From Jatrophihabitans sp. (GTDB lineage Bacteria; Actinomycetota; Actinomycetes; Mycobacteriales; Jatrophihabitantaceae): a DNA stretch of 64,000 nt. The number at the start of each line of letters is the position of its first letter. The first letter of the stretch is position 1. The stretch is from the NCBI GenBank assembly GCA_036389035.1, contig DASVQQ010000007.1, forward strand, positions 124,001 through 188,000. The letters run 5' to 3'. The position numbers and the translations under genes were made by a program. The notes under the pieces are model-generated. The model saw only the letters and a program-made list of their open reading frames with translations, had not been told where the DNA came from and searched no databases. Below, piece by piece: positions 34,554 through 43,311 of this stretch.

Positions 34554-35029
34554 GCTGGACGCCGGCGGGCGGCGAGGTCACCACCGACCATGACGCGATG
34601 GGCGCTGCCCTGCGCCAGGCCGCTCTGGCGCTGACAGCGGGCGAGGTGCCGGTGGGCGCGGTGGTGCTCGCGCCGACCGGGGCGGTGCTGGCGAGCGCTC
34701 ATAACCTGCGCGAGACCAGTGCTGACCCCACCGCCCACGCCGAGGTGCTGGCCTTGCGGCGGGCCGGTGAGGCGCTGGGCGACTGGCAGCTGGCGGGGTG
34801 CACCCTGGTGGTCACCTTGGAGCCGTGCACGATGTGCGCCGGCGCCCTGGTGCTGGCGCGGATCCGGCGCCTGGTGTTCGGCGCCTGGGACGACAAGGCC
34901 GGCGCGGTCGGCTCACTGTGGGACGTGGTGCGCGACCGGCGGCTCAATCATCGCCCGGAGGTGCTGGCCGGCGTCCGGCAGGACGAGTGCGCCGAGCTGC
35001 TGACCCGTTTCTTCGCCGAGCGGCGGTGA
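34550..35029 (+). CDS. tadA: tRNA-specific adenosine deaminase
   Basis: The protein has 159 residues. The zinc and catalytic motifs are HAEVLAL (His and Glu) and PCTMC (two Cys), as in bacterial TadA, which deaminates A34 of tRNA-Arg to inosine. The GTG at 34550 forms a GTGA overlap with the upstream gene; an ATG at 34598 is the other possible start. A tRNA-Ser gene follows 16 bases later. Confidence 0.92.
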   Translation: MSWTPAGGEVTTDHDAMGAALRQAALALTAGEVPVGAVVLAPTGAVLASAHNLRETSADPTAHAEVLALRRAGEALGDWQLAGCTLVVTLEPCTMCAGALVLARIRRLVFGAWDDKAGAVGSLWDVVRDRRLNHRPEVLAGVRQDECAELLTRFFAERR

Positions 35030-35045
35030 CTGTATTGTCGTCGGC

Positions 35046-35133
35046 GGTGGCGTGTCCGAGCGGCCGAAGGAGCACGCCTCGAAAGCGTGTGAGGTGAAAG
35101 CCTCCGTGGGTTCAAATCCCACCGCCACCGCCA
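35046..35133 (+). tRNA. tRNA-Ser (CGA)
   Basis: This is an 88-base tRNA with CCA encoded. The acceptor is GGTGGCG/CGCCACC, the anticodon loop CTCGAAA carries CGA, there is a long variable arm (GTGAGGTGAAAGCCTCC region) typical of serine, and the T arm is GTGGG-TTCAAAT-CCCAC. G73 is followed by CCA at 35131-35133. Confidence 0.95.
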
Positions 35134-35625
35134 CGGGGTTCGTGCACCGTCCTGCCAGGTCCGGCCCTCGCCCCGCGTCGCCGCTGTCCTCGCTCGGGCG
35201 CCCAGCTGTTGATCACCGAAATCATCTGACGCTGGCCAAGTGATAGTTGTATTTCTAAACTAACCACCAGCGCTGTGACCGCAGTGCTGGCGCGCGGAAA
35301 TGGGTGAAGCGCAATGAACCCTGGGCGACTGTTGAACAAAACCGACTGTAGGTATGACCCTGCCCATAACGGGGTATTCGGCCTCGGGTAGGCGGGCGAG
35401 GGGCGTCGAGCTGTCGCGCCTGTGGCAAAGTTGGCGCGGCGCCGCAGGAGTTGACCTGGCTCCGCGCGCCGCTAGGCGGATCTTATCCGGACGGCGTGAG
35501 AAAGTAAACCGACCGCGCGGTCTTTTCCTGAATAGCAGTTCCAAACGGTACAAACCGTAAGCGGGAACCCCGTTACGGCGGCGGATACACTTCACCACTC
35601 GCGAGGTCCAAGGAGGAAAGCGCCT
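35134..35625. promoter_or_regulatory. Control region before the butyrolactone-receptor-like gene
   Basis: There is no gene in these 492 bases. At 35511-35522 GACCGCGCGGTC is a perfect 12-bp palindrome inside AAACCGACCGCGCGGTCTTTT, which loosely resembles the autoregulatory elements bound by gamma-butyrolactone receptors. A second inverted repeat, ACGGT-ACAA-ACCGT, lies at 35545-35558. Both are 70-115 bases before the regulator's start and could mediate autorepression. The first 250 bases after the tRNA hold nothing I recognise. Confidence 0.5.
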
Positions 35626-36306
35626 GTGGCAATGCAGCAGCGAGCGGTCCTGACTCGCGGTCGCGTGCTGGTCGCCGCTGCTGAGGTCTTCGCCCGGACC
35701 GGCTTCCTGGCGGCGAGCATGAACGACATCGTGGAGGCCGCCGGCGTCACCAAGGGTGCGGTGTACTTCCACTTCCCGAGCAAAGAGGCGCTCGCCGTCG
35801 CGATCGTGGAGGAGCAGTTCGCGCAGTGGCCGCCCCTGGTGGCCGCGATCATCGAGCACTCACCCGATGCGTTGACCAGCGTCGTCGCGCTGACCTATGA
35901 GGTGGGCAGCCGGTTTCGCGACGACGTCCTCACCACGGCCGGCGTTCGGCTTTCCTTTGAACGTGAACTGGTGAACGCGGCTATGCCGACGCCGTTCGTC
36001 GGCTGGGTCGGCATCCTGCAGGAACTGTTCAGCCGGGCGCGGCGGGAAGGCACTTTGCGTCCTGGGCTGCAGGCAGCCCCGACGGCGCGAGCGCTGGTGG
36101 GCAGCTTCTTCGGTATCCAGCACGTGTCAGAGATCCTCACCAACCGCACGGACCTGGAAAGTCGGCTGGACGAGTTCTGGAAGGTGTTCCTCGTCGGAGT
36201 GGCCGTCAACCCGGACTGGACGGGCACCCAGCGGGCGGTGCGCCGGGTCCGGGCCGCGATTCCACGGGTAACCGCTCAACTCGACTCCGATCCCGAGTTC
36301 GACTGA
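35626..36306 (+). CDS. Gamma-butyrolactone-receptor-like TetR regulator
   Basis: The protein has 226 residues. The TetR HTH at about residues 10-55 (VLVAAAEVFARTGFLAASMNDIVEAAGVTKGAVYFHFPSKEAL) matches the ArpA/ScbR group closely, including GALYFHF-like GAVYFHF. The C-terminal part has W..W residues (FVGWVGILQELF) of the kind lining the ligand pocket in that group. Such receptors repress antibiotic or development genes until a butyrolactone binds. AAGGAGG precedes the GTG start. It faces an AfsA-like gene tail to tail with five bases between the stops. The ligand is not shown. Confidence 0.8.
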   Translation: MAMQQRAVLTRGRVLVAAAEVFARTGFLAASMNDIVEAAGVTKGAVYFHFPSKEALAVAIVEEQFAQWPPLVAAIIEHSPDALTSVVALTYEVGSRFRDDVLTTAGVRLSFERELVNAAMPTPFVGWVGILQELFSRARREGTLRPGLQAAPTARALVGSFFGIQHVSEILTNRTDLESRLDEFWKVFLVGVAVNPDWTGTQRAVRRVRAAIPRVTAQLDSDPEFD

Positions 36307-36311
36307 GCTGG

Positions 36312-37232
36312 TCAGGACGCCATTCGCAGGCTGCCCGACGCGGTCACCCGGCCATCCTGTTGCACCGAGAATTCGGTGGTGTCGCCTGAGATCGGCCTCA
36401 GCAGGATGTCGGTGTCCACCCCGAGTTCGGTGAACGCCGGGCAGTCCAGCGTGCAGCCGACGAGCCGGGCGTCGTCGGCTCGCTGATCGAGGGCGGCCTG
36501 CCAGGCCGCGTCGATCAGCAGCATTCCGGGCGCATGATCCAGCGGATGGTCGAAGTACACCGGATTATCCAGCGGCACCACCAGCCGTCGTCGGCTGCCG
36601 GGTCCGGGCTCGGCGGTGATCAGCACGTCGGCCATGGCCCGGATCGGCGAGGGCAATCGTGGCGGAACGGCGCCGCCCCAACGCAATTGATCCCAGTCCC
36701 GACGGATCCCGCCACGTGCTCGCAGGGCGGCGTAGCTCTGTGCCGAGATCCACCGGATGGTCCCGGCCCCGGTGGCGAATCGCAGGTCATCAGCGGTGAA
36801 GGACAGCGCGATGGTCATGCCGCGCAACTGGCCGGCTCGGATGATCACATCCCGGCAGCTGACCGTGATGGCGAGATTGGTCGCCCGCAGCAGGGCCCGC
36901 GGCTCGGTGCGCTGATCGAGGACGAAGCTGACGTCTCGCATCAGGGACTGCTGGTCGAAACCGACGCCGAACGCGAAGTGCGACACGGCCAGGCCGCTCT
37001 GCCGGATGGATTCCAGGATCAGCATCGGATCGTGGCGGCCGATCGGGTCGGGCCGGTACACCCGATGCGATCTGGGCCACTGGGCGGCTACCAGGAACTC
37101 GGTGTCAGCCAGCCTGATCACGTCGGTGAGCAGCACCTCCGCGATCGAGTCCCGGTGCACCAGACTGCGGTCGATGGTGCGGTCCCAGCTCAGACCCTGG
37201 CCGGCCCGCAGTGCCGGATCAAACGTGTGCAT
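36312..37232 (-). CDS. AfsA-like gamma-butyrolactone synthase (A-factor hotdog protein)
   Basis: The protein has 306 residues with two AfsA-type hotdog repeats. The first has VHRDSIAEVLLTD and LILESIRQSGLAVSH; the second has DHPLDHAPGMLLIDAAWQA, the most conserved AfsA signature. AfsA joins a beta-ketoacyl chain to dihydroxyacetone phosphate to begin synthesis of A-factor-like autoregulators. I started at the ATG at 37232, which has GGGGGGAGG in front. No butenolide reductase or phosphatase gene is adjacent, so later steps must be encoded elsewhere. It is convergent with the receptor-like gene, whereas scbA and scbR in Streptomyces are divergent. Confidence 0.85.
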   Translation of the reverse strand: MHTFDPALRAGQGLSWDRTIDRSLVHRDSIAEVLLTDVIRLADTEFLVAAQWPRSHRVYRPDPIGRHDPMLILESIRQSGLAVSHFAFGVGFDQQSLMRDVSFVLDQRTEPRALLRATNLAITVSCRDVIIRAGQLRGMTIALSFTADDLRFATGAGTIRWISAQSYAALRARGGIRRDWDQLRWGGAVPPRLPSPIRAMADVLITAEPGPGSRRRLVVPLDNPVYFDHPLDHAPGMLLIDAAWQAALDQRADDARLVGCTLDCPAFTELGVDTDILLRPISGDTTEFSVQQDGRVTASGSLRMAS

Positions 37233-37307
37233 GCGAGCCTCCCCCCGTTGGCAGTGCAGAAATCGCACGGACCGTATCCCCAGCTGGCTACAGGATACTT
37301 TACATAA

Positions 37308-37335
37308 ATTATACATTGTCCACGCGGTGTGCCAC
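37308..37335 (-). promoter_or_regulatory. Promoter of the AfsA-like gene
   Basis: On the minus strand a perfect TATAAT (37313-37308) follows GTGGCA (37335-37330; 4 of 6 matches to TTGACA) by 16 bases. The leader to the ATG at 37232 is about 70 bases. The 307-base space between the AfsA and LacI-type genes is AT-rich around this promoter and has no other gene. Confidence 0.6.
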
Positions 37336-37539
37336 TCTGCGAAGACAAACGTATTTCCGCATTCTTATGTTGCTGACAGTGCAAACTCGGTCATGCGCAC
37401 CTGCCGACGCGTGACCAACGTTCCCGGCGTGGGTAGGAAACGCGGTACCGGCTGCTACCGGCACAGCTGACGGGGTACCTTGCCAGCGACAAGCTCGGCC
37501 GCGCGACGTGGGAACCCGCCGGACAGCAAGGAGTCGCCC

Positions 37540-38586
37540 ATGGCAGCCAGCATGAAGGACGTGGCCCGGCTAGCCGGTGTGTCCATCAAGACAGTCTCCA
37601 ATGTGGTCAACGACTACCCATTTGTCAGCGCTGCGACCAGGTCGCGGGTGCAAGCGGCGCTAGACACACTTGACTACCGGCCCAACACCTCGGCTCGCGG
37701 CCTGCGTACCGGCCGGACGGATCTGATCGCGCTGGCGATTCCAGCGCTGGACGAACCCTACTTCGCCGAGATGGCCGGCCTGATCGTCGAGGCCGCGGAG
37801 CGGCGCGGCTGGACCGTGCTGATCGACCAGACCGGTGGTGACCGGGCTCGGGAGAAGCTGGCCACCGGCGGGTCGCACTCGCACTGGATCGACGGCTCGA
37901 TCACCAGCCCGCTGGCGCTGACCGGTGACGACGTCGCCGACCTCGTCCAGCAGCGGCCGGTGGTGCTGCTCGGCGAGCGCTTCACGCACGCGACTGCCGA
38001 TCGAGTGGCGGTGGACAGCGTGAGCGCGGCCCGCGAGGCGACCAGCCACCTGATCGAACTCGGCCGGCAGCGGATCGCCTTCATCGGGGCGCAAGCCCAG
38101 GGCCGCACCGGGGCGGTGCGGCTGGCGGGCTACCGCTCGGCGATCCTCGACGCCGGCCGACGCCCCGAGCAGGGCCTGATCGTCCGGGTCGAGCGTTTTC
38201 GCCGCGCCGAGGGCGCCGCCGCGATGGCCCGGTTGCTCACCGCCAAGCGGCCGCCGGACGCGGTGTTCTGCGCCAACGACCTGCTGGCGGTCGGCGCCAT
38301 CCGGACGCTGCTGTCCAGCGGGTTGCGAGTGCCGCAGGATGTGGCGGTGGTGGGCTTCGACGACATCGAGGAGGCTCGGTTCACCACCCCGAGCCTGACC
38401 AGCATCTCGCCGGACAAGCAGCAGATAGCCGAGGTGTCGGTGGAGCTGCTGTGCCGCCGGATCCGCGAAGGCGCGGACGGCCCGCCGGTGAGCGTGGTCG
38501 CCGGCCATCGCCTGCTGGTGCGGGAATCGAGCGTCGGTGTCGTCGACGCCTCCGGCGAGGCGTTCACCAGCGATCCACCCGGGTGA
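37540..38586 (+). CDS. LacI-family transcriptional regulator
   Basis: The protein has 348 residues. The HTH and hinge are at residues about 4-60 (MKDVARLAGVSIKTVSNVVN, then YRPNTSARGLRTGRT). The rest is a sugar-binding-type effector domain with VDSVSAAREATSHLIELG and the C-terminal VVGFDDIEEARFTTPSLTSI. The ATG is preceded by AAGGAG. No sugar transporter or glycosidase gene is adjacent, so the regulon is unclear. Its last 23 bases overlap the convergent helicase gene. Confidence 0.9.
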   Translation: MAASMKDVARLAGVSIKTVSNVVNDYPFVSAATRSRVQAALDTLDYRPNTSARGLRTGRTDLIALAIPALDEPYFAEMAGLIVEAAERRGWTVLIDQTGGDRAREKLATGGSHSHWIDGSITSPLALTGDDVADLVQQRPVVLLGERFTHATADRVAVDSVSAAREATSHLIELGRQRIAFIGAQAQGRTGAVRLAGYRSAILDAGRRPEQGLIVRVERFRRAEGAAAMARLLTAKRPPDAVFCANDLLAVGAIRTLLSSGLRVPQDVAVVGFDDIEEARFTTPSLTSISPDKQQIAEVSVELLCRRIREGADGPPVSVVAGHRLLVRESSVGVVDASGEAFTSDPPG

Positions 38587-41095
38587 TCCGCAGCACCGCC
38601 TCGCCGGCCTCGTCGCTGGCCGCCAGATCGACCTCAGCGCTGATTCCCCAGTCGTGGTCGGCGTTCGGGTCCTCGAAGACCTGCCGGACCAGCCACCGTC
38701 CGGGCTCCACGCTGACCTGGAACAGGCTCGGGCCCCGGGCCGCCGGGCCGGTGCCGATCCGGTCGTATTCGCTGAAGTAATCCGACAACGCGTCCTGCCA
38801 GGCCTCGGCATCCCAGCCGGCGGCGGCGTCCAGCTCACCCAGTTCGGCGTAGCGGTGACCGGCGGCCAGTTCCACCCGCCGGAACATCGCGTTGCGCACC
38901 AGCACCGTGAAGGCGCGGGTGTTGGCGGTCAGCGGCCGGGTCGGTGGCGCCAGCACGCCGGCCGGTCCGGGCTCCACCGCCGGGGTCCTCAACTGCTCCC
39001 ACTCGTCCAGCAGGCTGGAGTCGACCTGGTGCACCAGCTCACCGAGCCAGGCGGTCAGGTCCTCGACGGCCTCGGTCCGGGCGGTGTGCGGCACGCCGGC
39101 CCGCAACGCCCGGTAGGCGTCGCTGAGGTAGCGCAGCAGCAGTCCCTCGGAGCGGGTCAGTCCGTAGAAGGAGACGTATTCGGTGAAATTCATGGCACGT
39201 TCCCATAGATCGCGCACGACCGATTTGGGGGACAGCTGATGCTCGATCAGCCAGGGATGGCCCTTGCGGTACATCCCGAACGCAGCGTCCAGCAGCTCGG
39301 CCAGCGGGCGCGGGTGGGTGACGTCCTCCAGCAGCACCATCCGCTCCTCGTACTCGACCCCGTCAGCCTTGAGCTGGGCGACCGCCTCGCCACGTGCCTT
39401 GGACTGCTGGGCGTACAGGACCTGGCGCGGGTCTTCCAGGGTGGCCTCGATCACCGACAGCACGTCCAGGGCGAAGGTGTCGGATTCGATGTCGAGCAAC
39501 TCGATCGCGGCCAGCGCGAAGGTCGACAGCGGTTGGTTCAGCGCGAAGTTCGGCGGCAGGTCGACGGTGAGCCGGACCGTCCGGCCGGTCTCATCCGGGG
39601 TCTCCAACCGCTGCAGGACTCCGGCGGTCAGCAGCGACCGGTAGGCCTGAATCGCTGACCGGACGTGGCGCCGCTGGGCCGGGCCGGCCTCGTGATTGTC
39701 GGTGAGCAGGTACCGCATCGCGGCAAAGGCGTCACCAGGCCGGGCGATGACGTTGAGCAGCATCGAGTGGGTGACCCGAAAGTGCGAGCCCAGGGGCTCG
39801 GGCTCGGCCCCGACCAGCCGATCATGAGTCGCCTTCGACCACGACACGAATCCCTCGGGCGCCTTCTTGCGCTGGACCCGGCGGCGCTTCTTCTCATCAT
39901 CGCCGGCCTTGGCCAGCAGCCTGGCGTTCTCGACCTCGTGCTCGGGCGCCTGCACCACCACCGTTCCGGCGGTGTCGTAACCGGCGCGACCGGCCCGGCC
40001 GGCGATCTGGTGGAACTCGCGGGCCTGCAGTTGCCGGCTGCGGCGGCCGTCGTACTTGCTCAACGAGGTGAGCACCACCGTCCGGATCGGGACGTTGATG
40101 CCGACCCCCAGGGTGTCGGTTCCGCAGATCACCTTGAGCAACCCGGCCTGGGCCAGTTGCTCGACCAGCCGCCGGTACTTGGGCAGCATGCCGGCGTGGT
40201 GCACTCCGATGCCGTGACGCACCAGCCGCGACAGCGTCTTGCCGAAGCCCGAGCTGAACCGGAAGTCACCGATCGCGGCGGCGATCAGGTCCTTCTCGGC
40301 CCGGCTGCAGACGTTGACGCTGGTCAGCGCCTGAGCCTGCTCCAGGGCCGCGGCCTGGGTGAAATGCACGATGTAGACGGGGGATTGGTGAGTGCTCAGC
40401 AACTCGGCGATCGTCTCGTGCAGCGGGGTGGTGACGTAGTAGTGGAACAGCGGCACCGGCCGATCGACCGAACTGACCACGGCGGTCGGCCGCCCGGTGC
40501 GGCGGCTGAGGTCGCGGGAGAAGAAGTCGACCGGACCCAGCGTCGCCGACATCAGCAGGAACTGCGCCCGGTTGAGCTCCAGCAGCGGAACCTGCCAGGC
40601 CCAGCCGCGGTCTGAGTCGCCGTAGTAGTGGAACTCGTCCATCACCACCAGACCGATATCGGCGGCACTGCCCCCGCGCAACGCCAGGTTGGCCAGCACC
40701 TCAGCGGTGCAGCAGATGATCTCTGCCTGGCCGTTGACGCTGGCATCGCCGGTCATCATGCCGACCCGGGAGGAGCCGAAGACCTCGCAGAGTGCGAAGA
40801 ACTTCTCGCTCACCAGCGCCTTGATCGGCGCGGTGTAGAAGCTCCGCCTGCCGTGGACCAGGGCGGCGAGGTGAGCGCCGGTGGCCACCAGGGACTTGCC
40901 CGACCCGGTCGGCGTGGACAGGATCACGTTGGAACCCGACAGCAGCTCGATCAGCGCCTCGGACTGGGCCGAGTACAGCTCCAGTCCCTGGCCGGCGGCC
41001 CAGCCGGTGAACGCGTCATAGACCGTGTCGGGATCCGCGCCGGTCAGGGCGCCGGAGTCCAGCAACCCGGCCAGGGACTTCTTAGAGGTGCTCAT
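38564..41095 (-). CDS. Ski2-like DEAD/DEAH-box helicase with DUF3516-type C-terminus
   Basis: The protein has 843 residues. The helicase core has motif I STPTGSGKS, a DEFH box (VVMDEFHYYGD), SATLG, GVGINVPIRTVV and QIAGRAGRAGYD of motif VI. After about residue 400 comes a long helical region ending in DWGISAEVDLAASDEAGEAVLRI, like the DUF3516 domain of actinobacterial Ski2-type helicases. It would unwind RNA or DNA with ATP; its substrate is not known. It overlaps the 3' end of the LacI gene and is upstream of nothing else in its direction. Confidence 0.85.
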   Translation of the reverse strand: MSTSKKSLAGLLDSGALTGADPDTVYDAFTGWAAGQGLELYSAQSEALIELLSGSNVILSTPTGSGKSLVATGAHLAALVHGRRSFYTAPIKALVSEKFFALCEVFGSSRVGMMTGDASVNGQAEIICCTAEVLANLALRGGSAADIGLVVMDEFHYYGDSDRGWAWQVPLLELNRAQFLLMSATLGPVDFFSRDLSRRTGRPTAVVSSVDRPVPLFHYYVTTPLHETIAELLSTHQSPVYIVHFTQAAALEQAQALTSVNVCSRAEKDLIAAAIGDFRFSSGFGKTLSRLVRHGIGVHHAGMLPKYRRLVEQLAQAGLLKVICGTDTLGVGINVPIRTVVLTSLSKYDGRRSRQLQAREFHQIAGRAGRAGYDTAGTVVVQAPEHEVENARLLAKAGDDEKKRRRVQRKKAPEGFVSWSKATHDRLVGAEPEPLGSHFRVTHSMLLNVIARPGDAFAAMRYLLTDNHEAGPAQRRHVRSAIQAYRSLLTAGVLQRLETPDETGRTVRLTVDLPPNFALNQPLSTFALAAIELLDIESDTFALDVLSVIEATLEDPRQVLYAQQSKARGEAVAQLKADGVEYEERMVLLEDVTHPRPLAELLDAAFGMYRKGHPWLIEHQLSPKSVVRDLWERAMNFTEYVSFYGLTRSEGLLLRYLSDAYRALRAGVPHTARTEAVEDLTAWLGELVHQVDSSLLDEWEQLRTPAVEPGPAGVLAPPTRPLTANTRAFTVLVRNAMFRRVELAAGHRYAELGELDAAAGWDAEAWQDALSDYFSEYDRIGTGPAARGPSLFQVSVEPGRWLVRQVFEDPNADHDWGISAEVDLAASDEAGEAVLRITRVDRW

Positions 41096-41139
41096 CGTGC
41101 ACCAGGGTGCCTTATCAGCGGCCCAGGCGTCCTGGCCCC

Positions 41140-41868
41140 TCAGAGCAGGCGGGTGTCCAGGGGCTGCTCGGTGACGGCTCCCTCCGCCGACCGGCTGACG
41201 TAGTAGGCGGTCTTTCCCGGCTGCTCGGTCACCGCCTCGACGAAACGGCTGCCCCGGTAGAGCACGCCGACGCCATCCTCGGTGGCATAGCCAGGGGCCA
41301 GCGTGCCGTCACCGATCAGCGACTGGAACATCGGCCGGCGCTGCGGCTCGGAGTCGTAGTGCACGCCGTTGGAGAACGGCACCAGGGCCAGGCCGTCGGT
41401 GACCGGACGCAGTTGCGGCCCGAACGAGTCGGTGGTGCCGCCGCTGTGCCAGCAGATCGACCCCGCCGACACCCCGGTCAGCACCACGCCGGCCTGCCAT
41501 GCCTCCCGCATCGCCGGCTCGATCCCGTGCAATCGCCACATCGCCAGCAGGCCGGCCACGCTGCCGCCGAGCACCCAGATCACGTCCTGGCTCAGCAGCA
41601 GCTCACGCGGGTCCTCCACGTTGGGCATCGGAAACAGCGCAAGGTGGCTCGGAAAGAAGCCCCGCTGCGCGGCGGCGTCGTAGAACCCTCTGATCTGCTC
41701 GGCGTTGTCACCCATCGCGGTGGCCAGGAAGCACACCCGCGGGGCCCGCCCGGCGACGCCGGCGAGCTCGACGGCGTAATCGGTGAGCGGGCCGAACTCC
41801 CAGCGAAGCCGGCGCGAGGCGACCATGCCGCCCGAGGTGGCCAGGATGGTCGGTTCTGCTGCCGTCAT
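41140..41868 (-). CDS. Peptidase E-like serine hydrolase (family S51)
   Basis: The protein has 242 residues. The nucleophile elbow GVSAGSICW supplies the catalytic Ser, and the segments WVLGGSVAGLLAMWR and ATSGG near the N-terminus match family S51 (dipeptidase E, cyanophycinase relatives). Typical substrates are N-terminal Asp dipeptides. It is cytoplasmic; no signal peptide is seen. It lies 44 bases upstream of the helicase start in the same direction on the minus strand... its own transcription runs toward the helicase gene's 5' side only by read-through. No partners indicate a pathway. Confidence 0.8.
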   Translation of the reverse strand: MTAAEPTILATSGGMVASRRLRWEFGPLTDYAVELAGVAGRAPRVCFLATAMGDNAEQIRGFYDAAAQRGFFPSHLALFPMPNVEDPRELLLSQDVIWVLGGSVAGLLAMWRLHGIEPAMREAWQAGVVLTGVSAGSICWHSGGTTDSFGPQLRPVTDGLALVPFSNGVHYDSEPQRRPMFQSLIGDGTLAPGYATEDGVGVLYRGSRFVEAVTEQPGKTAYYVSRSAEGAVTEQPLDTRLL

Positions 41869-41912
41869 GGCGGCAATCTATCGAGCCGGTCCGGCCCGGC
41901 CGGAGGCGCATC

Positions 41913-42308
41913 ATGGCAGGCATGGACGTTCTGAGCAGCCGGCTGCTGCTGCACCCCCGCGAGTTGACGACCAGCCAGCGCTTCTACCGCGACATCCTCG
42001 GGCTGGCGGTGCACCGCGAGTTCCCCGGCGGGCTGGTGTTCTTTCTCGGCAACGGCCTGCTCGAGGTGTCCGGGCAGAGTCCGGCCGGTGACCCGGGCGC
42101 CGCCTCGGCCGAACTGGAACTATGGCTGCAGGTGCGCGACGTCGGCGCCGAGCACGCCCGGCTGGCCGCCCTGGGGGTGCCGGTGTCGCGCCCGCCCCGA
42201 CTGGAGTCCTGGGGGCTGATCGAGCTGTGGATCACCGACCCGGACGGCGTCCGGATCGTGCTGGTGCAGGTGCCTGAGGATCACCCGCTGCGTCGCGACC
42301 AGCGCTGA
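41913..42308 (+). CDS. Glyoxalase/VOC-family protein
   Basis: The protein has 131 residues with the beta-alpha-beta-beta-beta VOC fold: LTTSQRFYRDILGLAVHREFPGGLVFFLGNGLLEV at the N-terminus and GLIELWITDPDGVRIVLVQVP at the C-terminus. The metal positions of glyoxalase I are only partly kept. It may be an isomerase, dioxygenase fragment or resistance-type binding protein. A second ATG at 41922 is possible. It is divergent from the S51 gene and convergent with a LysR gene. Confidence 0.75.
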   Translation: MAGMDVLSSRLLLHPRELTTSQRFYRDILGLAVHREFPGGLVFFLGNGLLEVSGQSPAGDPGAASAELELWLQVRDVGAEHARLAALGVPVSRPPRLESWGLIELWITDPDGVRIVLVQVPEDHPLRRDQR

Positions 42309-42318
42309 GCCGGTCTGG

Positions 42319-43242
42319 TCACCGGCCGGCCACCGCGGCGCCGACGGCCCGCATCCGGGCTGCCGCGATCGCCACGATCGCCCGGCTGGCCGGTGACAGG
42401 GTGGCGCCCTGCCGGTGCACGATCGCGAACTCGTCGAAGATCCGTGGCCGCAGCGGCGCCCAGCGCAGCTCGGGCGAGAGCCGGTCACCCAGCCGGTGCA
42501 GCAGGCCCCGGGCGGTGACCGTGTCGGCCAGGCCGAGTGCCGCCACCTCCAGCGCGGTCTCGATGTCCTCCACCTCGATGCGTGGCCTGAGGGTCGAGCC
42601 CGTCGACTGCACCGCCCTGGCCAGCTGCCGGCGGGTGGAGTCGTCGTTACCCCAACTGGCCTCCGACAGCACCAGTGGCGCCGCTGCCAGCTCGGCGGCG
42701 GTGACCGGCTTGCGCACCCGCGCCGGATCGGCGCTGACATAGACGAGCTCGTCACGGATCAGCGGCTGCACCTGCAGCCCCTCGTCGGCGATCGGCAGCG
42801 CGATCACCGCCGCCTCCAGCCGGCCGTTGCGCAGGTCCTGCAGCACCTCCATGGAGTTCTGCCCGATCAGTTCCAGCCGTACCCTGGGATGCGCGCGCAG
42901 CACGTCGGCCACCAGCGCGCTGCCCAGGTACAACCGGGCGGTGCCGAACACCCCGAACCGGATGGTTCCTTCCAGGACCTCGCGCACCGAGGCGACCGCG
43001 CGGCCGGCCTCGGTCACCGCGGTCAGCGCCCGCTCGGCGTGCGGGCGCAACGCCCGGGCGGCCTCGGTCGGCAGCAGCCCCCGGCCGACCCGGTCGAACA
43101 GCGGCGCGTTCAGCCCCTGTTCCAGCAGCCGGACCTGCTCGGAGATGGACGGCTGCGCCAAGCCGAGCTCGGTAGCGGCGGCGGTGAACGAGCCGTGCTC
43201 CAAGGTGGCCAGGAAGCAGCGCAACTGGTGAAGAGAGATCAA
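42319..43242 (-). CDS. LysR-family regulator divergent from an EamA transporter
   Basis: The protein has 307 residues. The HTH is at the N-terminus (LHQLRCFLATLEHGSFTAAATELGLAQPSISEQVRLLE), with the LysR effector domain behind it. It is divergent from the EamA exporter across 69 bases, the classical LysR layout, so it probably controls that gene. The space holds CCTTTG-CAACG-TCAAGG, an imperfect inverted repeat that could be its binding site. Confidence 0.88.
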   Translation of the reverse strand: MISLHQLRCFLATLEHGSFTAAATELGLAQPSISEQVRLLEQGLNAPLFDRVGRGLLPTEAARALRPHAERALTAVTEAGRAVASVREVLEGTIRFGVFGTARLYLGSALVADVLRAHPRVRLELIGQNSMEVLQDLRNGRLEAAVIALPIADEGLQVQPLIRDELVYVSADPARVRKPVTAAELAAAPLVLSEASWGNDDSTRRQLARAVQSTGSTLRPRIEVEDIETALEVAALGLADTVTARGLLHRLGDRLSPELRWAPLRPRIFDEFAIVHRQGATLSPASRAIVAIAAARMRAVGAAVAGR

Positions 43243-43311
43243 GGATCTTCCTTTGCAACGTCAAGGAAACCAAGGCTACCTCGATTGATGGCGCGCCCAT
43301 AGGTTAAGCCG

